From NCBI GenBank assembly GCA_900551415.1, contig URWB01000108.1:1-7357 (forward strand): a DNA stretch of 7,357 bases. Direction: 5' to 3'. Positions 1 through 6,033 of this stretch are shown here, in pieces; the stretch's first letter is position 1; the number at the start of each line of letters is the position of its first letter. The position numbers and the translations under genes were made by a program. The stretch comes from an uncultured Eubacteriales bacterium. Its GTDB lineage: Bacteria; Bacillota; Clostridia; Peptostreptococcales; Anaerovoracaceae. The notes beneath the pieces are model-generated. The model was not told where the DNA came from and did no database searches. It was given only the letters and a program-made list of their open reading frames with translations.

Positions 1-559
1 TTAATTTTTCCGGTCCGAAGGATACTTTGCCGATCGGCGTGTGGATGATGTTGGTCTTGTCAAGTCTGTACTCAACTTTACCTGCTTTAATCTCCTGCAG
101 AGCCTTCGTAACATCCATGGTTACGGTGCCGGATTTCGGGTTTGGCATTAAGCCCTTAGGTCCCAGGATCTTACCAAGACGACCTACCACACCCATCATG
201 TCCGGGGTAGCTACCACTACGTCGAAGTCAAACCAGTTTTCGGTCTGAATCTTCTGTGCGAGCTCTTCCGCTCCAACGTAATCAGCGCCAGCTTCTTCCG
301 CTTCCTGCGCTTTCGGTCCCTTAGCGAATACTAAAACCTTTTTTGTCTTACCTGTTCCATGAGGAAGAACGATCGCGCCTCTGACCTGCTGGTCCGCGTG
401 TCTTCCGTCAACACCAAGTCTGATGTGAACTTCGACGGTTTCGTCGAATTTCGCGTGAGAAGCTTCCACCGCGAGTTTTAACGCTTCCGGAGCTTCATAC
501 AAAGCTGTCTTGTCAAATTTGGCGACAGCTTCTCTGTACTGTTTACCTCTTTTAGGCAT
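1..559 (-). CDS. rplA: 50S ribosomal protein L1 (3' end cut off by window edge)
   Basis: Ribosomal protein L1 binds the L1 stalk of 23S rRNA, helps eject deacylated tRNA from the E site, and in many bacteria represses its own operon by binding the mRNA. The visible 186 residues start MPKRGKQYREAVAKFDK and contain PHGTGK at about 66-71 and the L1 family signature GRLGKILGPKGLMPNPKSG at about 126-144. The frame is still open at base 1. Family members are usually about 230 residues, so roughly the last 45 are missing only because the window ends. The start is fixed by a full AGGAGG Shine-Dalgarno site just upstream. It is the last visible gene of the rpmG-secE-nusG-rplK-rplA unit, 45 nt after rplK, and a stem-loop in that gap may control its translation. 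The identification is secure. Confidence 0.97.
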   Translation of the reverse strand, partial: MPKRGKQYREAVAKFDKTALYEAPEALKLAVEASHAKFDETVEVHIRLGVDGRHADQQVRGAIVLPHGTGKTKKVLVFAKGPKAQEAEEAGADYVGAEELAQKIQTENWFDFDVVVATPDMMGVVGRLGKILGPKGLMPNPKSGTVTMDVTKALQEIKAGKVEYRLDKTNIIHTPIGKVSFGPEKL

Positions 560-571
560 GTTTACCTCCTT

Positions 572-598
572 GTGGTACTAACGACTTTCGTCTTCCAC
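572..598 (-). promoter_or_regulatory. Candidate L1-binding regulatory stem in the rplK-rplA gap
   Basis: On the minus strand the gap between rplK and rplA forms an outer stem GTGG/CCAC enclosing a small GAC-GAAA-GTC hairpin, with AA on one side and GTTAGTA on the other. It lies directly before the AGGAGG site of rplA. The pattern GUGG-A-AG ... GUACCAC resembles the GUGGGAGG ... AUACCAC base of the L1 stalk in 23S rRNA as I recall it. L1 autoregulation by mRNA mimicry of the rRNA site is established in other bacteria. That this stem is such a site here is inference. Confidence 0.55.
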
Positions 599-604
599 TT
601 CTTA

Positions 605-1030
605 TTAATCTTCAATGACGATACCCATACTTCTCGCGGTTCCCTTGATCATCTCTGTCGCGGATTCCAAGTTTGCTGCGTTTAAGTCCGGCATCTTGGT
701 TTTGGCAATCTCTTCAGCCTGCGCTCTTGTCAATGTGGCAACCTTCTTCTTGTTAGGTTCTCCGGATGCCGCGTCGAGTCCGGCCGCTTTCTTCAGCAGC
801 ACTGCTGCAGGCGGTGTCTTGGTGATAAACGTGAAGGATCTGTCAGCGTAAACCGTAATAACGACCGGAATTACCATGCCCGGCTGATCCTGGGTTCTTG
901 CGTTGAACTGCTTACAGAAGTCCATGATGTTGACACCCTTCTGACCGAGCGCCGGACCTACCGGAGGTGCCGGAGTTGCGTTGCCTGCCGCGATTTGAAG
1001 TTTGATATAGCCTTCTACTTTTTTAGCCAT
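605..1030 (-). CDS. rplK: 50S ribosomal protein L11
   Basis: L11 binds the GTPase-associated region of 23S rRNA, forms the base of the L7/L12 stalk with L10, and takes part in elongation-factor GTPase activation and the stringent response. The 141-residue length is the usual size. The N-terminal domain shows the proline-rich PPVGPALGQKGVNIMDFCK segment at about 22-40, the thiostrepton-binding face in other species. The rRNA-binding C-terminal domain shows KTPPAAVLLKKAAG at about 71-84 and ends in GTARSMGI. The start is preceded by AAAGGAG at good spacing. It lies 17 nt after nusG in the same operon and is followed by rplA. Nothing in the protein looks unusual. Confidence 0.98.
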   Translation of the reverse strand: MAKKVEGYIKLQIAAGNATPAPPVGPALGQKGVNIMDFCKQFNARTQDQPGMVIPVVITVYADRSFTFITKTPPAAVLLKKAAGLDAASGEPNKKKVATLTRAQAEEIAKTKMPDLNAANLESATEMIKGTARSMGIVIED

Positions 1031-1047
1031 TTTTTTCTCTCCTTTCT

Positions 1048-1620
1048 TTAGATTTTTTCCACCTGACTGAATTCCAATTCTACAGGGGTATCTCGCCCGA
1101 ACATAGAAACCTTGACTTTCAGTACCTGTTTCTCTTTGTTGATCTCCTCTACTGTGCCCATAAAGCTTTCGAAAGGACCGCTGATAACGCGCACTGTCTC
1201 GCCGACTTCTACGTCGAGGTCAATATACACTTTTTCGATTCCCATTCTGGCGACTTCTTCATCTGTCAGCGGAATCGGTTCGGAGCCATGACCCACGAAT
1301 CCCGTTACACCCTGTGTGTTTCGCACCAGATACCAGGACTCATTGGTAACAATCATCTTTATAATTACATAACCCGGAAACATCTTCCGTGTTTTGATTT
1401 TACGCTGTCCGTCTTTGATCTCAACGCGGTCTTCCGTCGGTACAACGATGTCGATGATAAGGTCTTGCATGCCGCGGTTCTCAACCATCTTTTCGATATT
1501 CACTTTTACCTTATTCTCGTGACCGGAATAAGTATGCACTACATACCATTTCGCCTGGCCATCTCCACGAATGCCTTCCCCCTCTAAAGGAGAAACGCCT
1601 TTGTTCTCAAAATCAGACAT
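1048..1620 (-). CDS. nusG: Transcription termination/antitermination factor NusG
   Basis: NusG binds the RNA polymerase clamp and alters pausing, termination and coupling to translation. In this 190-residue protein the NGN domain spans about 24-118 (KWYVVHTYSGHENKVK, then RKMFPGYV at about 78-85 and NTQGVTGFVG at about 101-110). The KOW domain fills about 136-190 (VGETVRVISGPFESFMGTVEEI). The NGN domain normally begins within a few residues of the start, but here about 22 Gly/Glu-rich residues precede KWYVVHTY. I see no in-frame ATG or GTG between the first Met and the domain, so the extension appears real unless an unusual start is used. A GAGAAGG site lies upstream. The gene follows secE after 87 nt and precedes rplK by 17 nt. 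Confidence 0.97.
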   Translation of the reverse strand: MSDFENKGVSPLEGEGIRGDGQAKWYVVHTYSGHENKVKVNIEKMVENRGMQDLIIDIVVPTEDRVEIKDGQRKIKTRKMFPGYVIIKMIVTNESWYLVRNTQGVTGFVGHGSEPIPLTDEEVARMGIEKVYIDLDVEVGETVRVISGPFESFMGTVEEINKEKQVLKVKVSMFGRDTPVELEFSQVEKI

Positions 1621-1707
1621 TTTCGTACCTTCTCTTTTCTTTTTGCTTTGAGACCGCCGTTTTGACAGCCCCTACATAAATAAGTAAAGTCCCGATTGCT
1701 CGCGGAA

Positions 1708-1923
1708 TTAGCTGAAAGAGATGTTCAAAATACCCTTCAGCGCCGCAAGAACGCCTGTATCGATTAACCAGAATCCCAATGCGAAAACTGCACAAGTAGC
1801 GATAACCACTGCTGTATAGGACCAGGTTTCCTTCTTGGTCGGCCATACAACCTTTTTCATTTCAACTTTTACGGATTTGAAATATTCCTTAAAGCTGAAC
1901 TTCTTTTTTGCTTCGTTTGCCAT
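1708..1923 (-). CDS. secE: Preprotein translocase subunit SecE
   Basis: SecE clamps and stabilises SecY in the SecYEG membrane channel. This is the short Gram-positive form of 71 residues. A basic amphipathic N-terminal stretch leads into the family motif VEMKKVVWPTKKET at about 20-33, followed by one membrane span at about 36-60 (AVVIATCAVFALGFWLI). Its position directly upstream of nusG is the near-universal bacterial arrangement. The start is 12 nt after the rpmG stop, and the Shine-Dalgarno sequence AAGGAG overlaps that TAA stop, so the two genes are probably translationally coupled. An alternative frame over the same stretch shows no family features. Confidence 0.97.
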   Translation of the reverse strand: MANEAKKKFSFKEYFKSVKVEMKKVVWPTKKETWSYTAVVIATCAVFALGFWLIDTGVLAALKGILNISFS

Positions 1924-1935
1924 AATGATCTCTCC

Positions 1936-2085
1936 TTATTTGGTTTCCTTGTGAAGCGTGTGTTTCTTGCAGAATCTGCAATATTTCTGCATTTCAATAC
2001 GATCCGGATCGTTCTTTTTGTTCTTCATCGTATTGTAGTTTCTCTGCTTACACTCTGTGCATGCCAGCATTACTTTCACTCTCAT
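1936..2085 (-). CDS. rpmG: 50S ribosomal protein L33, zinc-binding form
   Basis: A 49-residue ORF reads MRVKVMLACTECKQRNYNT and ends in KKHTLHKETK, which is L33, a small protein near the E site of the large subunit. It has two CxxC pairs, C9/C12 and C36/C39, so it is the zinc-binding (C+) form; bacteria that face zinc limitation often keep a second cysteine-free copy elsewhere, but none is visible here. The start is set by CGGAGG nine bases upstream. It is the first gene of the secE-nusG-rplK-rplA unit and lies about 75 nt downstream of a strong promoter. The gene order rpmG-secE-nusG is typical of Firmicutes. Confidence 0.96.
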   Translation of the reverse strand: MRVKVMLACTECKQRNYNTMKNKKNDPDRIEMQKYCRFCKKHTLHKETK

Positions 2086-2114
2086 GTTGATTGTCCTCCG
2101 TTTAACTCAAAATT

Positions 2115-2137
2115 CAGAGCCCTTTTGGGGAGCTCTG
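2115..2137 (-). promoter_or_regulatory. Leader hairpin upstream of rpmG
   Basis: In the rpmG 5' leader the minus-strand RNA can form a CAGAGC/GCUCUG stem extended by two C-G pairs, with an AAAA loop and a three-base bulge. It is followed by AAUUUUGAG. It lies between the promoter and the ribosome binding site and could act as a weak attenuator or a leader-stabilising hairpin. The U-run is only four bases, so a strong terminator is unlikely. Confidence 0.4.
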
Positions 2138-2166
2138 CTTATGCATAATCATAAAGTTGCCTATTA

Positions 2167-2195
2167 ATTATAGAACAGCGCTTTGTCAATGTCAA
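2167..2195 (-). promoter_or_regulatory. Strong housekeeping promoter of the rpmG-secE-nusG-rplK-rplA operon
   Basis: On the minus strand a perfect -35 box TTGACA (2190-2195) and a perfect -10 box TATAAT (2167-2172) are separated by exactly 17 bp. The -35 hexamer is directly repeated (TTGACATTGACA); only the upstream copy has correct spacing. The predicted RNA start is near 2160, giving a leader of about 75 nt. Full consensus fits the high expression needed for ribosomal protein genes. Confidence 0.92.
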
Positions 2196-2245
2196 TATTC
2201 TTTTTTGAATTTTGCCCGCTTTTTCGGATTTTTCCCGGGAAAATC

Positions 2246-2752
2246 TCAAAGCTCCGCCGGGTCTTCGGCAGTCAGGGGCAGAATCCCTCGCTTTTCTCCC
2301 TCCGGCACGTTTTGGTCGTCGATAAAATTCGTTCGGATATAAATACCGGCTGCCTCCGCGACAACCACGCCATCCGCGTCCAAAATTTCACCCGAGTTAA
2401 AATTTTTCCTGCCCTCGCTGCGGTCAACACGCCCGAACGCGCGCATTTTTGTCCCAACGCGGATCGGCAAATAGTAGCGCACCGTCATTTCGCCGGTCAC
2501 ATACGGGTTGTACAGCGTTCCGTCCGCGGCTTCAACAAAGTTGCAGCGTCCCATCACTTCATCCAAAATCGCGCCAGACAGCCCGCCATGCATGATACCG
2601 TCGTGACCTTCGTGGATTTCTTTTGGCGTAAAAAAGGTCGCCAGTTCTCCATCCTCCAGCTCATAAAAGTCACACCCCAGGCTTGCCGGATTCTCTGTGC
2701 CGCAGACGATGCTGGTCTTCGTTCTGCTCTGTTTAGCGATCACCCGTTTCAT
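2246..2752 (-). CDS. Hotdog-fold thioesterase, PaaI-like
   Basis: This 168-residue protein belongs to the hotdog-fold acyl-CoA thioesterase superfamily, which hydrolyses thioesters such as acyl-CoA; the substrate cannot be told from sequence. The key signature is HGGLSGAILDE at about 55-65, with the HGG loop and acidic residues D64/E65 at the usual catalytic position. It is followed by GEMTVRYYLPIRVG (about 87-100), the hotdog strand that usually lines the substrate site. An N-terminal IVCGTENPASLG segment recalls a clostridial subgroup that starts MKxVIAKQ. I therefore chose the start at 2752 rather than the in-frame ATG at 2779, which would add nine residues (MQSKKTDRK). Neither start has a strong ribosome site. 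The chosen start overlaps the end of the upstream LCP gene by 20 bp, suggesting translational coupling. The rpmG promoter begins about 50 bp after its stop. Confidence 0.85.
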   Translation of the reverse strand: MKRVIAKQSRTKTSIVCGTENPASLGCDFYELEDGELATFFTPKEIHEGHDGIMHGGLSGAILDEVMGRCNFVEAADGTLYNPYVTGEMTVRYYLPIRVGTKMRAFGRVDRSEGRKNFNSGEILDADGVVVAEAAGIYIRTNFIDDQNVPEGEKRGILPLTAEDPAEL

Positions 2753-4328
2753 CTTTCTGTCCGTCTTCTTGCTCTGCATCTTGTTTTGTCCCGCTTTCTG
2801 TCTGTATATCCTCTGTCGCTATTCTTACAATTTCATCCACAGCCTTCGCTTCTTCCTCCGGAATCGCATCGACCGTCGCCGCCTTAAAGCCGAGCGCGTA
2901 GCAGTATTCAAACGCGTTAGTCCCCTTAATCGCCTGTCTTTCGATCTTCCAGTCCGGCATATCAGCAAGCTGCATTTTGATAATCGCTGACATTTCTTCC
3001 GGTGTCATGTTGGTTGACATGTTTTCTTTGACTGCGTCCAGGAGGGCGGTATATTTGGTCAGAATCGTCTTGCTGTTCAGTGCTTTTTTGAGAATGGCTT
3101 CCAGCACAATTTGCTGATTCTCGTTTCTCTGCATATCACCGGACAGGAAAGCATGTCTTTCTCTGCAGAACGCCAGTGCCAGCTTTCCATCGACGTGATT
3201 CACACCCTTGGTAAAGTGGTGCCCGTTCAGCTCCGGCATTCCCTTCATGCCCGAGGTATAGAAGTCATGTTCCGAATTGATATCGATGCCGCCCATCGCG
3301 TCGACCAGCTTGATGATCGTACTGTAGTTGACACGCAGATAGTAGTTGATATCGATGCCGAGCGTGGTCTCCACCGCGCCGACGCTTTCCTGCATCCCGT
3401 AAAGGCTGGAATGCGTCAGCTTGTCCTTCGCATTCTTGGTCGGCAGCGTCACATAATAATCGCGCGGGATTGAGGTCAGCAGCACCTCATGCGTCCGCGG
3501 ATTGACCGTCGCAATCATGTTGACATCCGTGCGGTTCGTAACGTCGATAGAACCGGACATGTCGGAACCGCTGATGTAGACATTAAAGCTCTCTTTCGTC
3601 ACATCGACCGCGGAGGTCTGATCCTCGGTTTCAATCGGAATCGAAATTGTTGCCAGCACCTTCGCCAAAGTGTCCAGATCCGCGTCGATTCCACTGTCCG
3701 CGTTCTCTGCCGTCTTCAAATTGTCGTAGGTGGCCGCCGGCAAAAAGATCGCCTGATATTCTCCCGCGAGCAGTTTTTCGATTAAGGTTTTGACATCTGC
3801 TTCATAGGCATAGGTCACCTGGACCTCCTCCTGCAGCTTCGCCTTCGCTTCCGAATAGCGTAAATCACTCGTCATATGGGTCCCGACAATTTGTCCGTCA
3901 ATCCCGTTGATGTCTTCAAAGAGCGCTTCCTGCGGCACAACAACGTAATAGTCTTCTGTTTCCTGCTTGACCTGCGTAATGGTATCGATAAAATGCAGCG
4001 TATCTGTCAGATACCACGTGCCAACGCCGAACACTCCGATCAGAAGCAGCGCGACAACGGAAGCTCCGATTTTCCTGCCTTTTTTGCCTCGCTTGCTGAA
4101 CATCACCGGCACGATGAACACCGATGCGATGACCAGTACGGCAATCCCCGCATAAAGATACTTCGCCGGAAGCGCGTCGAGCTTGATCAGCAGCGCGACA
4201 AAGGCCGCCGCCAAAAGCGTATATAAGATAGAAAGGAATCTGCAAAAGCCATTCCCGCGTCTTTTTTTCTCTGCTCGTTTCTCCGCTTCCATCTGCGCGA
4301 TGATTTCTTCTCGTCTGTCTCGTCTCAT
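2733..4328 (-). CDS. LCP (LytR-CpsA-Psr) family cell-wall glycopolymer transferase
   Basis: LCP enzymes move undecaprenyl-phosphate-linked glycopolymers such as teichoic acids or capsule onto peptidoglycan outside the membrane; older names call them LytR transcriptional regulators. This 531-residue protein has a basic cytoplasmic N-terminus and three predicted membrane spans (about 30-49, 57-77, 87-108). An extracytoplasmic segment at about 120-245 (YYVVVPQEALFEDINGIDGQ onward) loosely resembles a solute-binding fold. The LCP domain spans about 248-415: ISGSD, NRTD at 265-268, LLTSIPRDYYV with R289, DAMGGIDI at 343-350, CRERH at 388-392 and GDMQRNENQQ at 397-406. These match the conserved Asp/Arg residues that bind the polyprenyl pyrophosphate. 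The tail after about 500 is acidic, polar and probably disordered. The start has GAGGA upstream. Which polymer it transfers is unknown. Confidence 0.93.
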   Translation of the reverse strand: MRRDRREEIIAQMEAEKRAEKKRRGNGFCRFLSILYTLLAAAFVALLIKLDALPAKYLYAGIAVLVIASVFIVPVMFSKRGKKGRKIGASVVALLLIGVFGVGTWYLTDTLHFIDTITQVKQETEDYYVVVPQEALFEDINGIDGQIVGTHMTSDLRYSEAKAKLQEEVQVTYAYEADVKTLIEKLLAGEYQAIFLPAATYDNLKTAENADSGIDADLDTLAKVLATISIPIETEDQTSAVDVTKESFNVYISGSDMSGSIDVTNRTDVNMIATVNPRTHEVLLTSIPRDYYVTLPTKNAKDKLTHSSLYGMQESVGAVETTLGIDINYYLRVNYSTIIKLVDAMGGIDINSEHDFYTSGMKGMPELNGHHFTKGVNHVDGKLALAFCRERHAFLSGDMQRNENQQIVLEAILKKALNSKTILTKYTALLDAVKENMSTNMTPEEMSAIIKMQLADMPDWKIERQAIKGTNAFEYCYALGFKAATVDAIPEEEAKAVDEIVRIATEDIQTESGTKQDAEQEDGQKDETGDR

Positions 4329-4373
4329 ATTATCCTCATTTTTTTCTGTTTCCCCTCATTGCCGCGATTCCCA

Positions 4374-4474
4374 CACGTCTTCCGGAAGTCTGTCGCTGCG
4401 TTCCCATGATAAGTGCGCGTGAAGTCTAAATATAACGGTCATCTCACGTCTTCCGGAACCATATTGCCGCGTTC
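4374..4474. repeat. Two imperfect direct copies of a 30-bp unit in the LCP leader
   Basis: Plus-strand segments 4374-4403 and 4445-4474 both begin with the identical 14-mer CACGTCTTCCGGAA and, at the same distance, both end in GCGTTC; the middle is diverged. The offset is 71 bp. The core CTTCCGGAA is nearly palindromic. Both copies lie in the untranslated leader of the LCP gene, downstream of its promoter. They could be a paired operator, an RNA element or a decayed tandem duplication; the sequence does not decide. Confidence 0.7.
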
Positions 4475-4481
4475 GCGCACG

Positions 4482-4504
4482 AAAAAAAGCCTTTTTCAAA
4501 GCTT
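4482..4504 (-). terminator. Terminator-like hairpin at the very start of the LCP transcript
   Basis: On the minus strand AAGCTTT (4504-4498), a GAAA loop and AAGGCTT (4493-4487) form a seven-pair stem, one pair being G-U. The stem is followed by five more T residues. This has the layout of an intrinsic terminator but the stem is AT-rich and weak. It would begin only about four bases after the predicted RNA start, so its role as an attenuator is uncertain. Confidence 0.4.
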
Positions 4505-4513
4505 ATCTGCTAC

Positions 4514-4542
4514 ATTATACCTCTTTTTTCCCCTTCCCGCAA
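4514..4542 (-). promoter_or_regulatory. Predicted promoter of the LCP-thioesterase unit
   Basis: A perfect minus-strand -10 box TATAAT (4514-4519) has a partial -35 box TTGCGG (4537-4542) 17 bp upstream. The RNA would start near 4507, leaving an untranslated leader of about 180 nt before the LCP start. The -35 matches only three consensus bases, so strength is probably moderate. Confidence 0.7.
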
Positions 4543-4681
4543 CAAAAATCGCATCGCGGCGCTCCGGAGGCTCTGCTCGGCATCTTTAAACCAGCGTTAC
4601 GGCGGCATCGCGCCGACCTTTGCGTCCCTCCCAGGCGGCATCTTGCGCCATTCTGTGCCTTTCGCGCTTCGCAAGATTCTT

Positions 4682-4710
4682 TTGCAAATTTCGATACCGC
4701 ATGCTATAAT
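4682..4710 (+). promoter_or_regulatory. Predicted promoter of the EamA transporter gene
   Basis: TTGCAA (4682-4687) and a perfect TATAAT (4705-4710) are spaced by 17 bp. The RNA would start near 4717, about 54 nt before the ATG. It is divergent from the LCP promoter, with about 140 bp between the two -35 boxes. That spacer holds two copies of GGCGGCATC (4601-4609, 4634-4642) but no clear operator. Confidence 0.8.
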
Positions 4711-4770
4711 GCTTCATGTTCGCGGTCTGTTCCGAGCGCCGCGCAAAGTTTCGTCACAAAGGAGATTTCC

Positions 4771-5667
4771 ATGAAAAAAATCGCAATGCTGTTTCCGCTG
4801 ATTGCCGGCTCCTGCTGGGGCGCCGGCGGCATCTTTGTCCGCACGTTAAAAACCGCGGGCTTTGGCAACATCTCCATCATGTGTTCCCGTTCGCTGGTTT
4901 CTTTTTGCCTTCTGCTGATCGTGCTTTTGCTTTACGACCGGAGCTTGCTGCGGATTCACCTGCGTGACCTTCCGTTCTTCCTTTCGGCGGCTGTCAACGG
5001 CTATCTGCTGATGAACGTCTGCTACAACACCAGCGTCGGCATCCTGACCTTAACGCTGGCTTCGGTGCTGCTATGCCTCTGCCCGATCTTTGTGCTGCTG
5101 CTGGGCGCCGTCTTTTTTCATGAAAAAATCACGCCCGTCAAGGTCTCCTGTATGCTTGCGGCAGTCGTCGGCTGCGCTCTGATCAGCGGTGTATTCGACA
5201 GTCATTCCGAACTTGTCTGGAGTAGCGTCGGCATCTTAACCGGCCTCGGCTCCGCGTTTTTTAACGCGATCTACACCATCAATTCCAAGCAGCTGACAGA
5301 GCGAAACTATCACGCCCTCACCATCAATATTTATGTCTTCGCAATCACTACGCTGATTCTGACTCCGTTTGCCGATTGGAACGCGATTGGCGCGTTCGTT
5401 TCGGCTGCGCCGCTCAAAGGCTCCGCCTTCTATTTCGCGCAAGCACTGGTCACCTCCATTTTACCGAATTTTTTTTACGCGTTTTCCATCAAATATATCG
5501 ATTCCGGCAACGCGGCGATTCTTTCCTGCGGCGCGGAACCGACCGCCGCTATGCTCTTAGGTATCCTGCTCTACACCGAAATTCCCGCGCCATCCGGTCT
5601 TTTGGGTCTCGCGCTTACCATCAGCGCCCTGATTGTTCTGACAAAAGCGTGCAAAACGGAATCGTAG
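4771..5667 (+). CDS. EamA/DMT-superfamily membrane transporter
   Basis: This is a 298-residue, highly hydrophobic protein with about ten predicted membrane spans arranged as two EamA repeats, the layout of drug/metabolite transporters of the inner membrane. The first repeat opens with the family-typical LIAGSCWGAGGIFVR (about 10-24) and closes near LCPIFVLLLGAVFFHEKIT (about 103-121). The second ends with GNAAILSCGAEPTAAMLLGILLYTEIP (about 246-271), the conserved last-loop pattern of the family. Members export amino acids, nucleosides or other small metabolites, or import some; the substrate cannot be read from this sequence. The start is set by AAGGAGA seven bases upstream. It is a single-gene unit with its own promoter and a probable terminator, divergent from the LCP unit and convergent with the nitroreductase. 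Confidence 0.93.
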   Translation: MKKIAMLFPLIAGSCWGAGGIFVRTLKTAGFGNISIMCSRSLVSFCLLLIVLLLYDRSLLRIHLRDLPFFLSAAVNGYLLMNVCYNTSVGILTLTLASVLLCLCPIFVLLLGAVFFHEKITPVKVSCMLAAVVGCALISGVFDSHSELVWSSVGILTGLGSAFFNAIYTINSKQLTERNYHALTINIYVFAITTLILTPFADWNAIGAFVSAAPLKGSAFYFAQALVTSILPNFFYAFSIKYIDSGNAAILSCGAEPTAAMLLGILLYTEIPAPSGLLGLALTISALIVLTKACKTES

Positions 5668-5675
5668 ATTTCTTT

Positions 5676-5721
5676 GCACCTATGCCTGCCATGCATGGCA
5701 GGCGTTTCGCAAGGTGCTTTT
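5676..5721 (+). terminator. Probable terminator of the EamA gene, with a perfect 20-bp palindrome
   Basis: Starting 9 bases after the stop codon, outer arms GCACCT (5676-5681) and AGGTGC (5712-5717) enclose the perfect palindrome GCCTGCCATG/CATGGCAGGC (5684-5703). The outer arm is followed by TTTT. The two-tier structure is a good candidate for an intrinsic terminator on the plus strand, although the U-run is short. The palindrome itself, without a loop, could also be a protein-binding site. Confidence 0.65.
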
Positions 5722-5732
5722 GTTGATATTCC

Positions 5733-5756
5733 GGAAATATCGCAAGCGATATTTCC
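5733..5756. repeat. Perfect 11-bp inverted repeat
   Basis: GGAAATATCGC (5733-5743) and GCGATATTTCC (5746-5756) are exact reverse complements separated by AA. There is no T-run on either side, so it does not look like a second intrinsic terminator. It lies about 12 bases after the transporter terminator. Confidence 0.85.
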
Positions 5757-6007
5757 TCTCCATAATAACAAAAGCGGCCATACCGGAGCTGCCGGCAAGA
5801 CCGCCTGACTGTTTCTTTCCTATCATCGCGCCCAAACAAGCGGCTGCTCTGTCTGTAACGCCAAGCGAGTGCCCCGCCCGGGTACGCGTTCGTACTCAGC
5901 GAGCGTCCGCCCCTGCTTCCCCACCGGCATTGCGCGAGATGCTGCCCTGCCTGCATATTCCCAACGCGCGCAGACCGCCTTGGCTGCCCGTACTCACGTT
6001 TGCGCCG

Positions 6008-6033
6008 CTTTTTGCTACAAAAACCGCAAAAAG
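6008..6033. repeat. Perfect 8-bp inverted repeat with a 10-base loop
   Basis: CTTTTTGC (6008-6015) and GCAAAAAG (6026-6033) flank TACAAAAACC. An alternative pairing inside the same stretch is possible. A second short hairpin, GGGTGT/ACACCC (6070-6088), follows 36 bases later. Neither is next to a gene end. Confidence 0.7.

Noticed and set aside
1613..1846. 77-codon minus-strand frame overlapping secE
   Set aside because: It is an alternative frame of secE and its downstream gap; the secE frame carries the family motif and membrane span.
2218..2256. Palindrome GATTTT-CCCGGG-AAAAATC as terminator of the thioesterase gene
   Set aside because: The stem is short and AT-rich apart from a central CCCGGG that cannot form a loop without breaking, and no T-run follows; read-through into the rpmG operon seems more likely.
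2183..2887. 234-codon plus-strand open frame
   Set aside because: It is antisense to the thioesterase and LCP 3' end, has no ribosome site and no family features.
4403..4440. TATATT as a second promoter inside the LCP leader
   Set aside because: No -35-like hexamer lies 16-18 bp upstream.
5621..5956. 111-codon minus-strand frame in the same gap
   Set aside because: It runs through the palindrome and terminator and into the transporter gene antisense; no ribosome site or domain.
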